A stretch of 5,743 bases of DNA from Nitrosospira sp. (GTDB taxonomy: Bacteria; Pseudomonadota; Gammaproteobacteria; Burkholderiales; Nitrosomonadaceae): NCBI GenBank assembly GCA_030453055.1, contig JAKDLC010000148.1, forward strand, positions 1 to 5,743. Direction: 5' to 3'. The position numbers and the translations under genes were made by a program. Each line of letters begins with the position of its first letter. Position 1 is the stretch's first letter. Below are positions 1 to 5,702 of this stretch, piece by piece. The notes below the pieces were generated by a model. That model did no database searches. It saw only the letters and a program-made list of their open reading frames with translations, and had not been told where the DNA came from.

Positions 1-31
1 AATGAGCGGTCAACTACCGGTTTTAGGATGA
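1..31 (+). CDS. 3' end of an upstream gene, probably the ABC transporter ATPase (partial)
   Basis: Only the last codons are visible. From base 2 the frame reads MSGQLPVLG and ends at TGA 29-31. That stop overlaps the ATG of the permease gene at 28 in an ATGA arrangement, the same junction seen between the next two genes. In Pot operons the ATPase gene potA usually precedes potB, so this is probably its C-terminus. That identity is inferred from position alone: nine residues cannot identify a family, and the frame could also be a chance open stretch. Confidence 0.4.
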   Translation, partial: MSGQLPVLG

Positions 32-963
32 TTAAAGTAGGTATGGAAGGCGCCGTCAGGGAAGATACCAGGAAAAACCGCCTCGCCAGATTCCTGGTGA
101 GCGGGCCGCCGCTATTATTCCTGGTGGTTTTCTTCGTTGCGCCCAGCCTGATCATGATCCTCACTTCGTTCCGCTTTCCCGGCGAGTTTGGAGGCTTGGC
201 GCCTATTGCAGCGCCTGCGGGAGCAGTCCGCGGCGAATACGGTCTCACGCTGGAGGCTTATCGTTTTTTTTTCAGCGATTTTCTCTACGCCAGAATTTTC
301 CTCAAATCTTTTGGCGTTGCGACGGCCACGACGCTGATCTGTCTCATCATGGCTTATCCGTTGGCGTTACTGATCGCGCGCAGCAAAAAAAGCCTGCGCA
401 ATCTGATGGTGCTGTTGGTGGTGTTGCCGTTCGCCAGCAATTTTCTGATCCGCATTTACGCCTGGATGATCATTCTTGGCCCGCAATCCGGGCTTAGCCA
501 TTTTATCAATGCCATTCTCGGGCTATTCGGGATCGCCCCGGTGACATTGTTGTTCTCTCCGTTCGCGGTATTGGTAGGCATGGTTTATGTACACCTGCCG
601 TTTATGGTGCTGCCCCTCTATACCAACCTGGAAAAGCACGATCCCTCGCTTCTGGATGCGGCGCAGGATCTGGGCGCCACCGGCTGGCAACGTTTTTGGC
701 GCGTCACCTGGCCGCTATCGCTACCTGGCGTATTCGCGGGGTCCGCGCTGGTGTTCATACCGGTACTCGGCATGTTCGCAGTGCCGGACATTTTGGGGGG
801 CACAGGGGACATACTCATCGGCAACCTGATCAAGGATCAGTTCCTGGGCACCCGCGACTGGCCTTTCGGCTCGGCGCTGTCGATCATGTTGACGCTTGCC
901 GTGCTATCCATCGCCGGCCTGGCCACATGGTTCGGTCGCTCCGCCATGGGGCGGCAAGCATGA
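28..963 (+). CDS. potB: spermidine/putrescine-type ABC transporter permease (PotB/PotH)
   Basis: This is one of two inner-membrane permease subunits of a polyamine-type ABC importer. The 311 residues match the length of PotB/PotH. About six hydrophobic segments are visible near residues 24-47, 95-117, 125-150, 175-199, 232-253 and 281-303. Family-typical stretches include NFLIRIYAWM (138-147), HLPFMVLPLY (189-198) and RDWPFGSA (276-283). The cytoplasmic EAA loop, which contacts the ATPase, is DAAQDLGA at 210-217 followed by PLSLPG. The first periplasmic loop (about 51-78) is Gly/Ala/Pro-rich. The frame is open to the left edge, but ATG 28 overlaps the stop of the preceding frame, so it is preferred; ATG 43 is an alternative. 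There is no strong Shine-Dalgarno, which fits coupled translation. PotB and PotH cannot be separated without a tree. Confidence 0.93.
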   Translation: MIKVGMEGAVREDTRKNRLARFLVSGPPLLFLVVFFVAPSLIMILTSFRFPGEFGGLAPIAAPAGAVRGEYGLTLEAYRFFFSDFLYARIFLKSFGVATATTLICLIMAYPLALLIARSKKSLRNLMVLLVVLPFASNFLIRIYAWMIILGPQSGLSHFINAILGLFGIAPVTLLFSPFAVLVGMVYVHLPFMVLPLYTNLEKHDPSLLDAAQDLGATGWQRFWRVTWPLSLPGVFAGSALVFIPVLGMFAVPDILGGTGDILIGNLIKDQFLGTRDWPFGSALSIMLTLAVLSIAGLATWFGRSAMGRQA

Positions 964-1763
964 GCCATGGCAATATCCGGCTGTGGGTCGCAGCTGCGCT
1001 GGTTTACGCGTTCCTGTATATTCCACTCGCTATCGTGGTGCTGTATTCGTTCAACGATTCCAGACTGAATGCCGAGTGGGTGGGCTTTACACTACACTGG
1101 TACAAGGTGCTGCTCAACGACGAGGAAATGCTCACCGCCGCACGTAATTCGCTGATCATCGCGGTCAGCGCGAGTGTTGGCGCCACGATGCTCGGCACCA
1201 TGGCCGGCCTGGCGATACACCGATACAAACTTAAAGTGTTGCCGGTATTGGTATTCACGCCGGTGGCGATGCCCGAAATCCTGCTGGGCGTATCCTTGTT
1301 GTTGTTCTTTCTGCAAGTGCTGAATCTTACGCTCGGCATGGTCTCCATCATCATCGCGCACACCACGTTCTGTATCGGCTTCGTCGCCATCATCGTACGG
1401 GCGCGGCTGCAAGGCATGGACGAAAGTATATTTGAAGCGGCGCGCGATCTGGGGGCGTCTCCGTGGCAGACTTTTCGCCTTGTCACGCTACCGCTGATCA
1501 TGCCTGCGGTGATTGCGGGCGCATTAATGTCGTTCACCTTGTCCATCGATGACTTCGTCATCACCTTCTTTACCAAAGGCGTGGGCGAACCGATTCTGCC
1601 CCTCCAGATCTATACCATGATAAAGGTCGCCGTGACGCCGGAAGTGAACGCCATCTCCACATTATTGATGCTACTTACGCTGATCATGATCATCATCGCC
1701 GCCAGGCTGGAAGCACGCGCCTCATCAGGCGAGGTCAGAATGCCGCGCGACGAAGCGAAATAA
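960..1763 (+). CDS. potC: spermidine/putrescine-type ABC transporter permease (PotC/PotI)
   Basis: This is the second permease subunit, which pairs with PotB in the inner membrane. From ATG 960 it has 267 residues, close to E. coli PotC. The frame is open much further upstream, to ATG 696, but that part overlaps potB and encodes nothing permease-like. The MSHGNIRLWV start leads directly into the first membrane helix and makes an ATGA overlap with the potB stop. Helices lie near 8-29, 63-85, 95-120, 124-148, 179-200 and 229-248. PotC-typical stretches are FNDSRLNAEWVGFTLHWY (31-48), HTTFCIGFV (134-142), FTLSIDDFV (192-200) and PEVNA (227-231). The EAA loop is EAARDLGA at 159-166 followed by LPLIMPA. 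Assignment to the PotC/PotI family is firm; the exact substrate is not shown by the permease. Confidence 0.95.
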   Translation: MSHGNIRLWVAAALVYAFLYIPLAIVVLYSFNDSRLNAEWVGFTLHWYKVLLNDEEMLTAARNSLIIAVSASVGATMLGTMAGLAIHRYKLKVLPVLVFTPVAMPEILLGVSLLLFFLQVLNLTLGMVSIIIAHTTFCIGFVAIIVRARLQGMDESIFEAARDLGASPWQTFRLVTLPLIMPAVIAGALMSFTLSIDDFVITFFTKGVGEPILPLQIYTMIKVAVTPEVNAISTLLMLLTLIMIIIAARLEARASSGEVRMPRDEAK

Positions 1764-2890
1764 TGAACCCATGGTATGCGCCGCCGCGGCCGCTGGCATC
1801 GCTCATATTCCTGCTCGCGTGGATGTGCCTGTTCATCGCGAGCTGCTCCCGACACGATGAAAACGCGGGTTTACCCGATACCGGGAAAAACGTTCTGCAT
1901 ATATTCAATTGGAATAATTACATCGCTCCGGAAACGGTTGCGCGCTTCGAGGAATTCTGTCATTGCAGACTCTCGCAGGACTACTATTCCGACAATGAGG
2001 AAATGCTGGCGAAGTTGGCGGCCGGTGCGACCGGCTATGATGTCATCGTTCCCACCGGTAATGCGGTGGATACGCTTATTCGACAGGGCGCGCTGCGGCC
2101 GCTGGATAAATCGTTACTACCCAATCTCAAGAATATCGATCCCGCATACCTTGACACCCGGTTCGATCCCGGCAACAAGTATTCGGTTCCTTATGCCTAC
2201 ACGCTTACCCTGCTCGGCTTCAATCGGGAAAAAATGAAGGAGCTCGGTCTGCCTACCGACACCTGGGCAATCATTTTTGAACCGGAATACCTGGAAAAAA
2301 TCAAAGGGCGCGTGACGGTGCTCGATAGCCAGCGCGAACTGATGGCGGCGGCGCTCAAGTACCTGGGCTATTCGGTTAACGATACCGATGAAGCACACTG
2401 GAAGCAGGCCGCGGACCTGATCGTGCGCGCCAAGCCCTACTGGGCGGCTTTCAGCAATACCAGTTATGTCAAGGAACTGGCGGCAGGCAACCTGTGGGTG
2501 GCGCACGGCTATTCCAATGACATGTTCCAGGCCGCGCTCGACGCAAAAAAGACCGGGCGCGAATTCACTATCGGCTACTCGACGCCAAAGGAAGGCGCGG
2601 TTCTGGCGCTCGACAGCATGGTGCTGCATCGAAGCGGAAATCGTCCCGATCTCGCCCATCAATTCATCAACTTTATGCTGGATGGAAAGAACTCCGCCGA
2701 ACTCACCAACCTTATAGGATCCGGCAATCCCAATAGGGATGCGATGCAATATCTCCGTCCGGAGATCGCAGACAACAAAGCGATATTTCCGGGCGACGAA
2801 TTGCTCACACGGCTGGAAATGCTGCAGGACCTGGACCGCAGGCAGCGCCGTCTGCTGAGCCGCTTGTGGACTGAAATAAAATTGAGATAG
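1763..2890 (+). CDS. potD: PotD/PotF-like substrate-binding protein, predicted lipoprotein
   Basis: This is the extracytoplasmic binding subunit of the importer. Its ATG shares one base with the potC stop (TAATG). The N-terminus has a hydrophobic stretch (residues 11-27) ending in a lipobox, I25-A26-S27-C28, so the mature protein should be lipid-anchored at C28. Most E. coli-type PotD proteins are soluble in the periplasm. PotD-like landmarks follow: FNWNNYIAPETV (48-59), YSDNEEMLAKL (75-85), GYDVIVPTG (91-99), KYLGYS (199-204) and TPKEGAVLALDSM (274-286). By alignment from memory with E. coli PotD/PotF, W50, Y53, E192, D253 and D284 match binding-site residues. Positions that are aromatic in PotD appear as N100, A282 and S320. 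Residues 66-68 form an unusual Cys-His-Cys. The family is certain; polyamine as ligand is likely but not secure. Confidence 0.9.
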   Translation: MNPWYAPPRPLASLIFLLAWMCLFIASCSRHDENAGLPDTGKNVLHIFNWNNYIAPETVARFEEFCHCRLSQDYYSDNEEMLAKLAAGATGYDVIVPTGNAVDTLIRQGALRPLDKSLLPNLKNIDPAYLDTRFDPGNKYSVPYAYTLTLLGFNREKMKELGLPTDTWAIIFEPEYLEKIKGRVTVLDSQRELMAAALKYLGYSVNDTDEAHWKQAADLIVRAKPYWAAFSNTSYVKELAAGNLWVAHGYSNDMFQAALDAKKTGREFTIGYSTPKEGAVLALDSMVLHRSGNRPDLAHQFINFMLDGKNSAELTNLIGSGNPNRDAMQYLRPEIADNKAIFPGDELLTRLEMLQDLDRRQRRLLSRLWTEIKLR

Positions 2891-2947
2891 GGCGCATCGA
2901 GAAACCTGGATAAAACTATCTGCCAAAGAAATAATCGTACCTTCCGG

Positions 2948-2953
2948 TATAAT
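2948..2953 (+). promoter_or_regulatory. candidate promoter -10 box for the ferredoxin-hydrolase pair
   Basis: A consensus TATAAT lies 29 bases before the ferredoxin start, in the 92-base gap after potD. No good TTGACA-like box lies 16-18 bases upstream; that stretch is A-rich (CAAAGAA). The -10 call therefore rests on the hexamer and its position. If real, it gives the ferredoxin and hydrolase genes their own transcript. No hairpin with a T-run is seen after potD, so read-through from the Pot operon is also possible. Confidence 0.5.
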
Positions 2954-2982
2954 CTTTATTCCTTAATTCCCCGAACGTTCCT

Positions 2983-3294
2983 ATGAGCTATTATCTGCGG
3001 CATGTGTTTTTCTGCGTGAACCAGCGCGAAGCAGGCGCCGTGTGCTGTAACAATCATGGCGCGCAGGCCATGCGCGATTACGCCAAGGAGCGAATCAAGG
3101 CGCTCAGGCTCGACAGCAAGAACAAAAGGGTACGGATCAATAATGCAGGGTGCCTTGACCGCTGCAATGAAGGTCCGGTTATCGTGGTTTATCCGGAAGA
3201 AGTCTGGTACACCTATGTGGATAAAGAAGACATCGATGAGATCATCGAGGAACATCTGAGAAACGGGCGTGTAGTCGAACGGCTAAGAATTTGA
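2983..3294 (+). CDS. (2Fe-2S) thioredoxin-like ferredoxin (COG3411 type)
   Basis: This is a small cytoplasmic iron-sulfur protein of 103 residues with the thioredoxin-like ferredoxin fold. Candidate cluster ligands are C11 in HVFFCVN, C21 or C22 in GAVCCNNHG, and C57 and C61 in the family signature NNAGCLDRCNEGP (53-65). The following VIVVYPEEVWYTYV (66-79) is also typical of the family. The family normally uses four cysteines; here C21 and C22 are adjacent, so one is a spare. Its redox partner is unknown. The likely role is electron transfer or cluster handling, inferred from the fold. Start ATG 2983 leads directly into the conserved YYLRHVFFC strand, although no clear Shine-Dalgarno precedes it. 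The hydrolase gene begins 19 bases after its stop, suggesting co-transcription. Confidence 0.9.
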   Translation: MSYYLRHVFFCVNQREAGAVCCNNHGAQAMRDYAKERIKALRLDSKNKRVRINNAGCLDRCNEGPVIVVYPEEVWYTYVDKEDIDEIIEEHLRNGRVVERLRI

Positions 3295-3313
3295 GGCATA
3301 GGCAAGAGAAAAC

Positions 3314-3991
3314 TTGAACCTGAGAAACACTCCTCAGCAGTTATTCATCGATGGCCCGGCAGGGAAGCTGGAAACGGTTCTGGCTGAGCCGGATGTCAGT
3401 CGCCCGTGCGGCATCGCCATCATTGCGCACCCGCATCCGCTGTATGGCGGCACCATGAATAACAAGGTGGTGCATACCCTGTTTAAAACTTTGCTTGGAT
3501 TGGGATTCATCGCGGTCAAATTCAATTTTCGCGGCGTCGAACGAAGCGAAGGCCCGCATAACTCGGATAACGATAATGGCGCGGGTGAGACAGAAGACGT
3601 GGTTGCGGTGGCTGAAACCATCCAGAAAATATTCGATGCCCGCTTCGATACGCGCACGCCATTGTTGCTGGCGGGATTTTCCTTTGGCGGCGCAATTCAG
3701 GCGCACGCCGCTCAACGGCTCAAGCCACGGAATCTGATAATAGTGGCGCCGGCGGTTGAGAGATTGAGCGCTCCGCCTATTATCGTTCCCGGCGTTAAAC
3801 ACGATACTGGATACGCCCCCAGGGTCTTGCTCATCCACGGAGATCGGGACGACGTCGTTCCTCTCAAAACTGTTCTTGACTGGGCCGCTCCGCAGGAATT
3901 ACCGGTAGTTGTGGTTCCCGGCGCCGAACATTTTTTTCATGGCCGGCTCCATATTCTTACACGGATTGTCCTCGACTGGTGCCGGCCTTGA
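3314..3991 (+). CDS. alpha/beta hydrolase (COG2945-like), TTG start
   Basis: This is a 225-residue cytoplasmic serine hydrolase of the compact alpha/beta type. The oxyanion region is HPHPLYGGTMNNKVV (39-53), followed by FNFRGVERSEG (70-80). The nucleophile elbow is GFSFGG with S123. The acid is probably D179 in HGDRDDVVP (175-183), and the catalytic histidine is probably H206 in GAEHFFHGR (203-211), so the triad is complete. No in-frame ATG occurs before residue 48, which lies inside the conserved core. TTG 3314 is therefore the best start, with an AAGAG-like Shine-Dalgarno at about 3304-3308. There is no signal peptide. Substrate is unknown; relatives are annotated only as hydrolases or esterases. 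The gene probably shares a transcript with the ferredoxin gene. It converges with the crystallin-like gene, with 27 bases between their stops and no obvious terminator. Confidence 0.9.
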   Translation: MNLRNTPQQLFIDGPAGKLETVLAEPDVSRPCGIAIIAHPHPLYGGTMNNKVVHTLFKTLLGLGFIAVKFNFRGVERSEGPHNSDNDNGAGETEDVVAVAETIQKIFDARFDTRTPLLLAGFSFGGAIQAHAAQRLKPRNLIIVAPAVERLSAPPIIVPGVKHDTGYAPRVLLIHGDRDDVVPLKTVLDWAAPQELPVVVVPGAEHFFHGRLHILTRIVLDWCRP

Positions 3992-4018
3992 GTGATTCCT
4001 GAATTAACCCGAAGCGGA

Positions 4019-4513
4019 CTATATACAACTGAGCATCAATGAATGGACCGAATCAAGAAAGCCCATTTTATTTGATAGCTCGGCGACTCGTTTACCCGCA
4101 CCGATAAACACGTCCTGATCCTGGAAATGCCGGTTGTCGTAAAGGGTTAGATTGGCCTTGGGCCCGGTTTCTATGCTGCGAACATTGCCCTCCCAATTGT
4201 AACCGCGGGGTCCGATCATGTGCGGCCAGTTGATCCGGCCGGCCAGCAATAAGCTGTCGCCCTGAAAGTTTTCCTTATCGTACAGCTTCGCCCAGCAGCC
4301 CTCCGTCATCATGTTCAGCGAAACCCTGGGAGGAACCATCACCAGTACCGGTATTTCAATGTCCCCGTCCTTTTTTCCCGGCTTTGGCATCGACTTATCC
4401 ATTTTCGATTTATCGCCGGACTCTTGCGCATAAACGCCCGTTGCGGCGGATACGCCAAACATCAATGCGATGGCAACCAGGAAACTACGGGAGTTCGTTA
4501 TCAGAATATTCAT
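4019..4513 (-). CDS. exported beta/gamma-crystallin-like protein
   Basis: This 164-residue secreted protein has a signal peptide (basic N-terminus, hydrophobic residues 11-25, probable cleavage after VYA at 27-29). A Lys/Asp/Pro-rich linker (about 31-55) follows. From about 73 to 163 there are two Greek-key-like motifs of the beta/gamma-crystallin type. The first includes AKLYDKENFQGDS (75-87) and WEGNVRSIETG (107-117). The second includes LTLYDNRHFQDQD (122-134) and DSVHSLMLSC (154-163). The family's calcium motif (N/D-N/D-x-x-S/T-S) appears only in degenerate form, as GNVRSI and LDSVHS, so calcium binding is doubtful. C73 and C163 bracket the domain and could form a disulfide. A perfect AAGGAG (4520-4525) lies six bases before the ATG, which fixes the start. 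The function is unknown; a structural or stress role in the envelope is inference. Confidence 0.82.
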   Translation of the reverse strand: MNILITNSRSFLVAIALMFGVSAATGVYAQESGDKSKMDKSMPKPGKKDGDIEIPVLVMVPPRVSLNMMTEGCWAKLYDKENFQGDSLLLAGRINWPHMIGPRGYNWEGNVRSIETGPKANLTLYDNRHFQDQDVFIGAGKRVAELSNKMGFLDSVHSLMLSCI

Positions 4514-4518
4514 ATCGT

Positions 4519-4525
4519 GCTCCTT
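4519..4525 (-). promoter_or_regulatory. strong Shine-Dalgarno of the crystallin-like gene
   Basis: On the minus strand the sequence reads TTAAGGAGCACGAT before ATG. This is a full AAGGAG at ideal spacing. It is the best ribosome-binding site in the window and suggests efficient translation of this exported protein. Confidence 0.8.
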
Positions 4526-4632
4526 AACAAAAGTGAGAAAACTGTCGCAATCATCACGCGAATTTATGAAACATCCGAACTAGTTGGATTATTACGTCAC
4601 ATTGAGTCTAGCGTCAGTTTCCGAGCCGTTCC

Positions 4633-4646
4633 GTACGCTGGCGTAC
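4633..4646. repeat. short inverted repeat GTACGC-TG-GCGTAC
   Basis: A perfect inverted repeat with six-base arms and a two-base loop lies in the 157-base gap between the pentapeptide-repeat and crystallin-like genes. Read on the minus strand it comes about 25 bases after the pentapeptide gene stop. No T-run follows, so it is not a standard intrinsic terminator. It could be an operator or an RNA-end-stabilising hairpin. Confidence 0.5.
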
Positions 4647-4652
4647 ATAGTT

Positions 4653-4672
4653 GATTCCGGAATCCCGGATTC
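4653..4672. repeat. overlapping palindromes at the pentapeptide gene stop
   Basis: GATTCCGGAATC (4653-4664) is a perfect 12-base palindrome. Its right part also pairs with the next bases: GAATCC-C-GGATTC at 4660-4672, which runs into the stop codon. The two pairings share the middle arm and exclude each other. Together with the 4633-4646 repeat they make a cluster of small hairpins after the pentapeptide-repeat gene. They may mark the transcript end, though no T-tract is present. Confidence 0.5.
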
Positions 4673-5297
4673 ACTTACCACTTGCGGGACAACCCGTGCA
4701 GATGCCGATTACCTGTGAGAAATCGACACGATCGAGGATCGCACCTGTGAAATCGGCGCCTTGTACCGTTGCGTTGTCCAGCCTTGCGCCAGACAGATCA
4801 GCACCGCGAAAATCCGCCTGTGTCAGCATGGTGCCCGATAAATCCGCTCGCTGAAGCTGGGCATTGCGCAATTGCGCCTTGATAAGATGCGCGCCACTTA
4901 AATTGGCGCCTTTGAGCTGTGCGCCGGTGAGATCCGCGCCCGTCAGGTTGGCGCTTTTAAGGTTGGCGCCGTTTAGCTGCGCGTTATTGAGCTTGACGTC
5001 AACCATGGTGGCATTTGTCAAATCCGCGTCATTCAGCATCGCTCCGCTGAGGTTGGCGCCGGTGAGCTTGGCGAGATCCATGTTCGCATTGAATAAATTT
5101 GCGTCCCGCAAGTCGGCGCCGCTCAAATTCGTCAGGCGAAAGCCGGCGCGGGCAAGATCGGCGCCGCGTAGATTGGCGCTGCGAAGATCCTTCTCTACGC
5201 AAAGAGTGCCCGAGGTGATACGGCAACCATTAATTTCCTCAATCGCTGCAGCGTGTGTCGCGAACAAGGCAATAAGCGGAATCAAGAATCGGATCAT
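4671..5297 (-). CDS. exported pentapeptide-repeat protein
   Basis: This 208-residue protein has a signal peptide (MIRFLIPLIALFATHAAA, probable cleavage after residue 18). About 32 pentapeptide repeats of the A-(D/N)-L-x-x type then run without a break. Their central residues (mostly Leu, sometimes Phe or Met) fall at every fifth position from 38 to 193. Such repeats fold as a right-handed four-sided beta-helix, and this count gives about eight coils. The position two before each centre is Ala in most repeats; exceptions are K36, T56, V101, T156 and V191. Cysteines occur only outside the repeats: C25 and C33 before them, and C200/C203 as CTGC after them. Unlike Qnr/MfpA-type repeat proteins, it is predicted to be periplasmic. 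Function is unknown. The start follows a weak, distant AAGG (5309-5312). The crystallin-like gene lies downstream on the same strand. Confidence 0.9.
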   Translation of the reverse strand: MIRFLIPLIALFATHAAAIEEINGCRITSGTLCVEKDLRSANLRGADLARAGFRLTNLSGADLRDANLFNANMDLAKLTGANLSGAMLNDADLTNATMVDVKLNNAQLNGANLKSANLTGADLTGAQLKGANLSGAHLIKAQLRNAQLQRADLSGTMLTQADFRGADLSGARLDNATVQGADFTGAILDRVDFSQVIGICTGCPASGK

Positions 5298-5332
5298 TTT
5301 TTTCTTAGCCTTAATGAGAAATACAAAGTTGA

Positions 5333-5338
5333 ATTATA
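5333..5338 (-). promoter_or_regulatory. candidate -10 box for the pentapeptide-repeat gene
   Basis: On the minus strand a consensus TATAAT lies 35 bases before the ATG at 5297. No good -35 hexamer sits at the normal spacing. The perfect palindrome at 5361-5374 is just upstream, where an activator or repressor could act in place of a strong -35. Confidence 0.45.
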
Positions 5339-5360
5339 TACGCGATTGCGCGAACTTTCC

Positions 5361-5374
5361 GTGTGCTAGCACAC
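5361..5374. promoter_or_regulatory. 14-base perfect palindrome, candidate operator
   Basis: GTGTGCTAGCACAC is fully self-complementary. It lies between the divergent pentapeptide-repeat and DUF2905 genes, about 22 bases upstream of the minus-strand TATAAT. Its TGTG-N4-CACA spacing differs from the CRP/FNR-type TGTGA-N6-TCACA, so it is not assigned to that family. It is a plausible site for a dimeric regulator; binding is inference. Confidence 0.45.
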
Positions 5375-5410
5375 TTATGGAAATGCTAAGCTGTACTTAC
5401 CGTGAGCGAG

Positions 5411-5439
5411 TTCAACTGTTCCGAAAAAACGTTTACACT
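5411..5439 (+). promoter_or_regulatory. weak candidate promoter for the DUF2905 gene
   Basis: TTCAAC (5411-5416) and TACACT (5434-5439) are separated by 17 bases and lie 23 bases before ATG 5462. Matches to the consensus are only partial (3 of 6 and 4 of 6). If this promoter is real, the GTG at 5402 cannot be the start from this transcript, which supports the ATG. Confidence 0.25.
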
Positions 5440-5461
5440 AAAGCGTCTTCCGGGAATCTTT

Positions 5462-5665
5462 ATGCAACGTCTGCTCATCCTGCTCGGTCTGCTGTTATTG
5501 CTCGCGGGCTTTGCATGGCCCTGGTTATCGAGATTACCCCTCGGGCGGCTGCCGGGAGACATTACCATCGAGCGCGAAAATTTCAGTTTTTATTTTCCGG
5601 TAACAACGGGTTTGCTCTTGTCGTTATTTCTGTCGGCGCTGCTGTGGTGGTGGTTCCGGAAATAA
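5462..5665 (+). CDS. small two-helix membrane protein, DUF2905 family
   Basis: This 67-residue inner-membrane protein has two hydrophobic helices, about residues 4-22 and 46-65. Between them is the hallmark LSRLPLGRLPGDI (22-34) followed by ENFSFYFP (39-46), typical of DUF2905. Function of the family is unknown. The frame also has a GTG at 5402 that would add 20 polar residues (MSEFNCSEKT...). Family members usually start directly at the first helix and are about 65-75 residues long, so ATG 5462 is chosen. Neither start has a strong Shine-Dalgarno. The gene is divergent from the pentapeptide-repeat gene and is followed by a hairpin at 5686-5702. Confidence 0.88.
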   Translation: MQRLLILLGLLLLLAGFAWPWLSRLPLGRLPGDITIERENFSFYFPVTTGLLLSLFLSALLWWWFRK

Positions 5666-5685
5666 TTCCTGAAGAGGACGAATGT

Positions 5686-5702
5686 GGATTTATCCTAAAT
5701 CC
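5686..5702. repeat. hairpin GGATTTA-TCC-TAAATCC at right edge
   Basis: Perfect seven-base arms with a three-base loop start 21 bases after the DUF2905 stop. The arms are AT-rich and no T-run follows directly (TTTTT occurs only at 5731-5735), so it is a weak terminator candidate. The remaining bases, 5703-5743, are G-rich and have no recognisable gene. This could be the end of a dispersed repeat or an insertion sequence that continues past the window. Confidence 0.5.

Noticed and set aside
696..959. Upstream extension of the potC reading frame
   Set aside because: It overlaps potB and its translation has no permease features. The ATG at 960 gives the family-length protein and an ATGA overlap.
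1004..1576. Minus-strand open frame of 190 codons opposite potC
   Set aside because: It is antisense to the conserved permease and its translation is rich in Met, Ser and Arg without domain features.
2117..2926. Long minus-strand open frame of 269 codons opposite potD
   Set aside because: It lies almost wholly antisense to a clearly recognisable binding-protein gene, and its translation shows no family motif.
3341..3838. Minus-strand open frame opposite the hydrolase
   Set aside because: It is a shadow of the hydrolase gene, whose catalytic triad is complete on the plus strand.
3992..4018. Bidirectional terminator between the convergent hydrolase and crystallin-like genes
   Set aside because: No stable inverted repeat or T-run is visible in the 27-base gap.
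5361..5374. CRP/FNR-type binding site
   Set aside because: The half-sites TGTG and CACA are four bases apart, not the six-base spacing of TGTGA-N6-TCACA, and the flanking A/T bases are missing.
5402..5461. GTG start extending the DUF2905 protein by 20 residues
   Set aside because: Family members begin at the first helix. The extension is polar, unlike the family, and may contain the promoter.
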